From: JAFAQB01 sp045808425
Lineage (GTDB): Archaea > Thermoproteota > Nitrososphaeria > Nitrososphaerales > Nitrososphaeraceae
Assembly (NCBI GenBank): GCA_045808425.1
Contig: JBJMFM010000031.1
Location: 1-5,519, forward strand
Length of the DNA stretch: 5,519 nt
Direction: 5' to 3'
This document shows, one piece after another, positions 3,851 to 5,519 of this stretch. The notes beneath the pieces are model-generated. The model did no database searches. It was not told where the DNA came from and saw only the letters and a list, made by a program, of their open reading frames with translations. The translations under genes were made by a program, and so were the position numbers. Positions within the stretch are counted from its first letter, which is position 1. The number at the start of each line of letters is the position of its first letter.

Positions 3851-3860
3851 TTTAATTAAA
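3851..3860 (+). promoter_or_regulatory. TATA box for the alcohol dehydrogenase gene
   Basis: TTTAATTAAA is centred about 26 bp before ATG 3882, predicting a leaderless transcript starting at the ATG. There is no Shine-Dalgarno sequence before this start, which agrees. Confidence 0.55.
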
Positions 3861-3881
3861 TGATCTCGCATTATAGCATAT

Positions 3882-4895
3882 ATGCGGTCAGTTCAAGTTT
3901 CAAAACCTAAAGGTCCTTTAGAAATCGTAGAAAAGGACACTCCAGAGCCCGGCGCAAGACAAGTTCGTATCAAGGTACAAGCATGCGGTGTATGCCATAG
4001 TGATTCCTTTACTAAAGAAGGATTATTCCCAGGCATCCAATATCCAAGGGTTCCTGGCCATGAGATTGCAGGAATTATAGAGGAAGTGGGCAAAGAAGTA
4101 AGTCAGTGGCAGCCTAAACAAAGAGTAGCTGTAGGCTGGCATGGAGGTCATTGTGGTCATTGTGAATCCTGTAGGCGTGGAGATTTTGTAACCTGTAAAT
4201 ACGCCCAGGTACCAGGTATTTCTTACGATGGCGGATATGCAGATTATATGATTGCACCTATGGAAGCCCTGGCATTAATCCCCGATCAGCTTTCAGCAAT
4301 AGAAGCTGCACCGCTTATGTGTGCTGGCATTACTACATACAATGCTCTTCGGAATAGTGGAGCACGTGTAGGCGACGTAGTTGCCATACTTGGAATAGGA
4401 GGACTAGGACACCTAGGCGTTCAATTTGCATCCAAGATGGGTTTTAATACTGTCGCGATTGGGCGAGCAAAAGACAAGGAAGAGGAATTGATGAAAAATC
4501 TGGGTGCAAGGCAATATATTGATAACCGGTCACAGAATACAGTCGAAGAACTTAACAAGCTAGGAGGAGCTAAAGTAATACTTGCAACTGTTCCAAGTGG
4601 AAAGGCGATGACTGAAATCCTTGGAGGTCTTGCAGTCAATGGAAAGCTTGTAGTAATTGGAGCATCTGATGAGCCAATTCAGGTACCTACTTCTCTGATG
4701 ATAATGGGACGTCGATCATTGATAGGATGGCCAGCTGGTACGTCTATAGACTCGCAAGACACACTCTCATATAGTGTTCTGTCTGGTGTAAGGTCTATGA
4801 ATGAAGACTTTCCATTAGAGTGCGCAGCAGAAGCATATGACCATATGATGAGCGGTAAAGCTAGGTTTAGATGTGTACTTACAACTGGTAATTAA
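3882..4895 (+). CDS. Zinc-dependent alcohol dehydrogenase (MDR superfamily)
   Basis: The 337-residue protein is a complete medium-chain dehydrogenase/reductase, oxidising an alcohol to an aldehyde or ketone with NAD(P)+ in the cytoplasm. The catalytic zinc ligands are visible: Cys38 in GVCHSD, His60-Glu61 in PGHE, and Cys147 in MCAGITTY. The structural zinc site is Cys91, Cys94, Cys97 and Cys105 in the lobe CGHCESCRRGDFVTC. The Rossmann cofactor loop is GIGGLGHLG at 171-179. After the second strand the sequence is AIGRAKDK, without the Asp typical of NAD-specific enzymes, so NADP(H) use is possible (inference). Length is normal for the AdhP-like group (about 330-345). Start chosen from VSKPKGPLEIVEKD, which fits the usual N-terminus, and from the TATA spacing. 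It stands alone on this strand and looks less AT-rich than its surroundings. The exact substrate cannot be read. Confidence 0.95.
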   Translation: MRSVQVSKPKGPLEIVEKDTPEPGARQVRIKVQACGVCHSDSFTKEGLFPGIQYPRVPGHEIAGIIEEVGKEVSQWQPKQRVAVGWHGGHCGHCESCRRGDFVTCKYAQVPGISYDGGYADYMIAPMEALALIPDQLSAIEAAPLMCAGITTYNALRNSGARVGDVVAILGIGGLGHLGVQFASKMGFNTVAIGRAKDKEEELMKNLGARQYIDNRSQNTVEELNKLGGAKVILATVPSGKAMTEILGGLAVNGKLVVIGASDEPIQVPTSLMIMGRRSLIGWPAGTSIDSQDTLSYSVLSGVRSMNEDFPLECAAEAYDHMMSGKARFRCVLTTGN

Positions 4896-4962
4896 ATGGA
4901 CCATCGTGTATATTATAAAAATATTCAATGACATAGAAACCATAAGTAGTCCTACAGGGATT

Positions 4963-4984
4963 AGAGATTACATCTCTTATTCTA
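4963..4984 (+). terminator. Possible weak terminator after the dehydrogenase
   Basis: AGAGAT (4963-4968) and ATCTCT (4972-4977) form a 6-bp stem with a 3-base loop, followed by a T-rich run TTATTCTAT-like. It lies about 70 bp after the dehydrogenase stop. Archaeal termination mainly needs T-runs, so the hairpin may be irrelevant. Confidence 0.25.
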
Positions 4985-5020
4985 TGATTTAGGAGAAGCA
5001 ACTGCACTGCATCTAAAAAA

Positions 5021-5040
5021 GATGGATGGACGGACGGATG
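5021..5040 (+). repeat. GAYG tetranucleotide tandem repeat
   Basis: Five consecutive units GATG GATG GACG GACG GATG, preceded by an A6 run. It lies in the intergenic region before the CxxC gene. A slippage-prone microsatellite; any effect on expression is speculative. Confidence 0.75.
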
Positions 5041-5049
5041 ATAAATATC

Positions 5050-5072
5050 GCTATAGGATTATAGCTATCCTA
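5050..5072. repeat. Nested palindromes before the CxxC gene
   Basis: GCTATA/TATAGC (5050-5055 and 5060-5065, 4-base loop) overlaps TAGGAT/ATCCTA (5054-5059 and 5067-5072, 7-base loop). The two stems share bases and exclude each other. They end 22 bp before TTG 5095 and cover a TATA-like ATTATAGC, a plausible operator position. Confidence 0.45.
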
Positions 5073-5094
5073 GGCAAATAAGAACTAACGCATA

Positions 5095-5519
5095 TTGAAT
5101 GACCCTTTTGAGCTTCCATCTTTACAAGAAATAGAAGAAATGGAAAGGCAGCGATCGCAAGCCATTGAAGCTCTACAGATATACGACCACTCTGTTAAGT
5201 GTCAAAAGTGTGGTATTGCTGTACCTATAGTTGGGAAATTGACAAGCCAAAGAGTAATCAAATTGCTGTTTAGAAAAGCAGATCAAGTGGATTGAAGAAC
5301 ATTATTATCGTCGTCATCAAGACAATAATAATGGAACTACCGATGATAACAGCAATAGTAATAATGATGGCATGAAACAGCTAAAACAAGAACTTGCAGA
5401 TCTATTAGAAGCAGATGCTAAAGCTGACAAATTAAGAAGCTTACCTTTGTATAGCTGCAGAACTACTGACTGGAAATTTGTATACGGTAATTGCTTTAAT
5501 CGACTAAGTCTTCGGCGGC
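5095..5519 (+). pseudogene. CxxC zinc-knuckle protein, frameshifted and cut by the window edge
   Basis: The first frame starts at TTG 5095 (an in-frame TAA lies 9 bp upstream) and encodes 66 residues: an acidic N-terminal helix (PSLQEIEEMERQRSQAIEAL), then VKCQKCGIAVPIVGKL with a CxxC knuckle at Cys36/Cys39. It ends at TGA 5293-5295. The +1 frame from about 5264 is open to the window end and reads CLEKQIKWIEEHYYRRHQDN, an Asn-rich linker, then GMKQLKQELADLLEADAKAD and further. This second part is clearly protein-like, so one indel near 5263-5268 (AAATTGCTGTTTAG) most likely split one gene; removing one base gives ...RVIKLCLEKQIKWIEEHYY. The second half looks like a coiled coil with a disordered Asn/Asp linker. 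No family name can be given. A sequencing error is an alternative to true decay. Confidence 0.6.

Noticed and set aside
3893..4639. Reverse-strand ORFs of 66 and 72 residues inside the dehydrogenase gene
   Set aside because: They are antisense frames of a complete, well-conserved coding sequence and have no recognisable motifs.
5021..5040. CRISPR-like repetition
   Set aside because: The repeat is a contiguous 4-bp microsatellite without spacers.

Overview
The window looks like chromosomal DNA from a soil-type ammonia-oxidising archaeon (Nitrososphaerales, most like Candidatus Nitrosocosmicus). This is an inference from family recognition, with no database search. The reasons are AT-rich intergenic DNA, low coding density, archaeal TATA boxes about 24-35 bp before start codons (leaderless or very short leaders), and several small families I associate with this group: GYD protein, CxxC zinc proteins, short 'RR.KV..L..G.s..EI' helix-turn-helix (HTH) proteins and secreted 'GY..G' repeat proteins.

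Layout. 1-200 (-): N-terminal part of a GYD-domain protein, running off the left edge. 246-605 (-): two truncated HTH proteins in one reading frame, separated by a single in-frame TAG. 606-795: no gene seen. 796-1089 (-): fragment of a probable terminase-like ATPase with a foreign C-terminal tail. 1064-1174 (-): truncated one-span membrane protein overlapping it. 1250-1363 (-): acidic low-complexity remnant. 1430-1759 (-): apparently intact small membrane/coiled-coil protein. 1787-1939 (+): zinc-finger remnant. 1940-2088: no gene seen. 2089-2301 (-): secreted repeat-protein pseudogene with two in-frame stops. 2356-2856 (-): intact pyridoxamine-5'-phosphate-oxidase-like FMN-binding protein. 2968-3096 (-): doubtful 42-residue ORF. 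3170-3415 (-): small cysteine-rich zinc protein. 3592-3742 (-): third HTH copy, frameshifted. 3882-4895 (+): complete zinc-dependent alcohol dehydrogenase. 5095-5519 (+): CxxC protein with a frameshift, running off the right edge.

The best supported functional genes are the alcohol dehydrogenase and the flavin-type split-barrel protein, then the GYD protein, the zinc protein and the 109-residue membrane protein. They look like independent single-gene units, each with its own TATA element, and I see no pathway joining them. Much of the rest is gene debris: at least six recognisable fragments broken by stops, frameshifts or fusion breakpoints, several still carrying an upstream TATA element. 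I found no CRISPR array, tRNA, rRNA, complete transposase or defence cassette. No convincing new system is present. The most unusual features are the tandem HTH frame with one TAG, the shared breakpoint of the three HTH copies, and the fused terminase-like/membrane-protein fragments.
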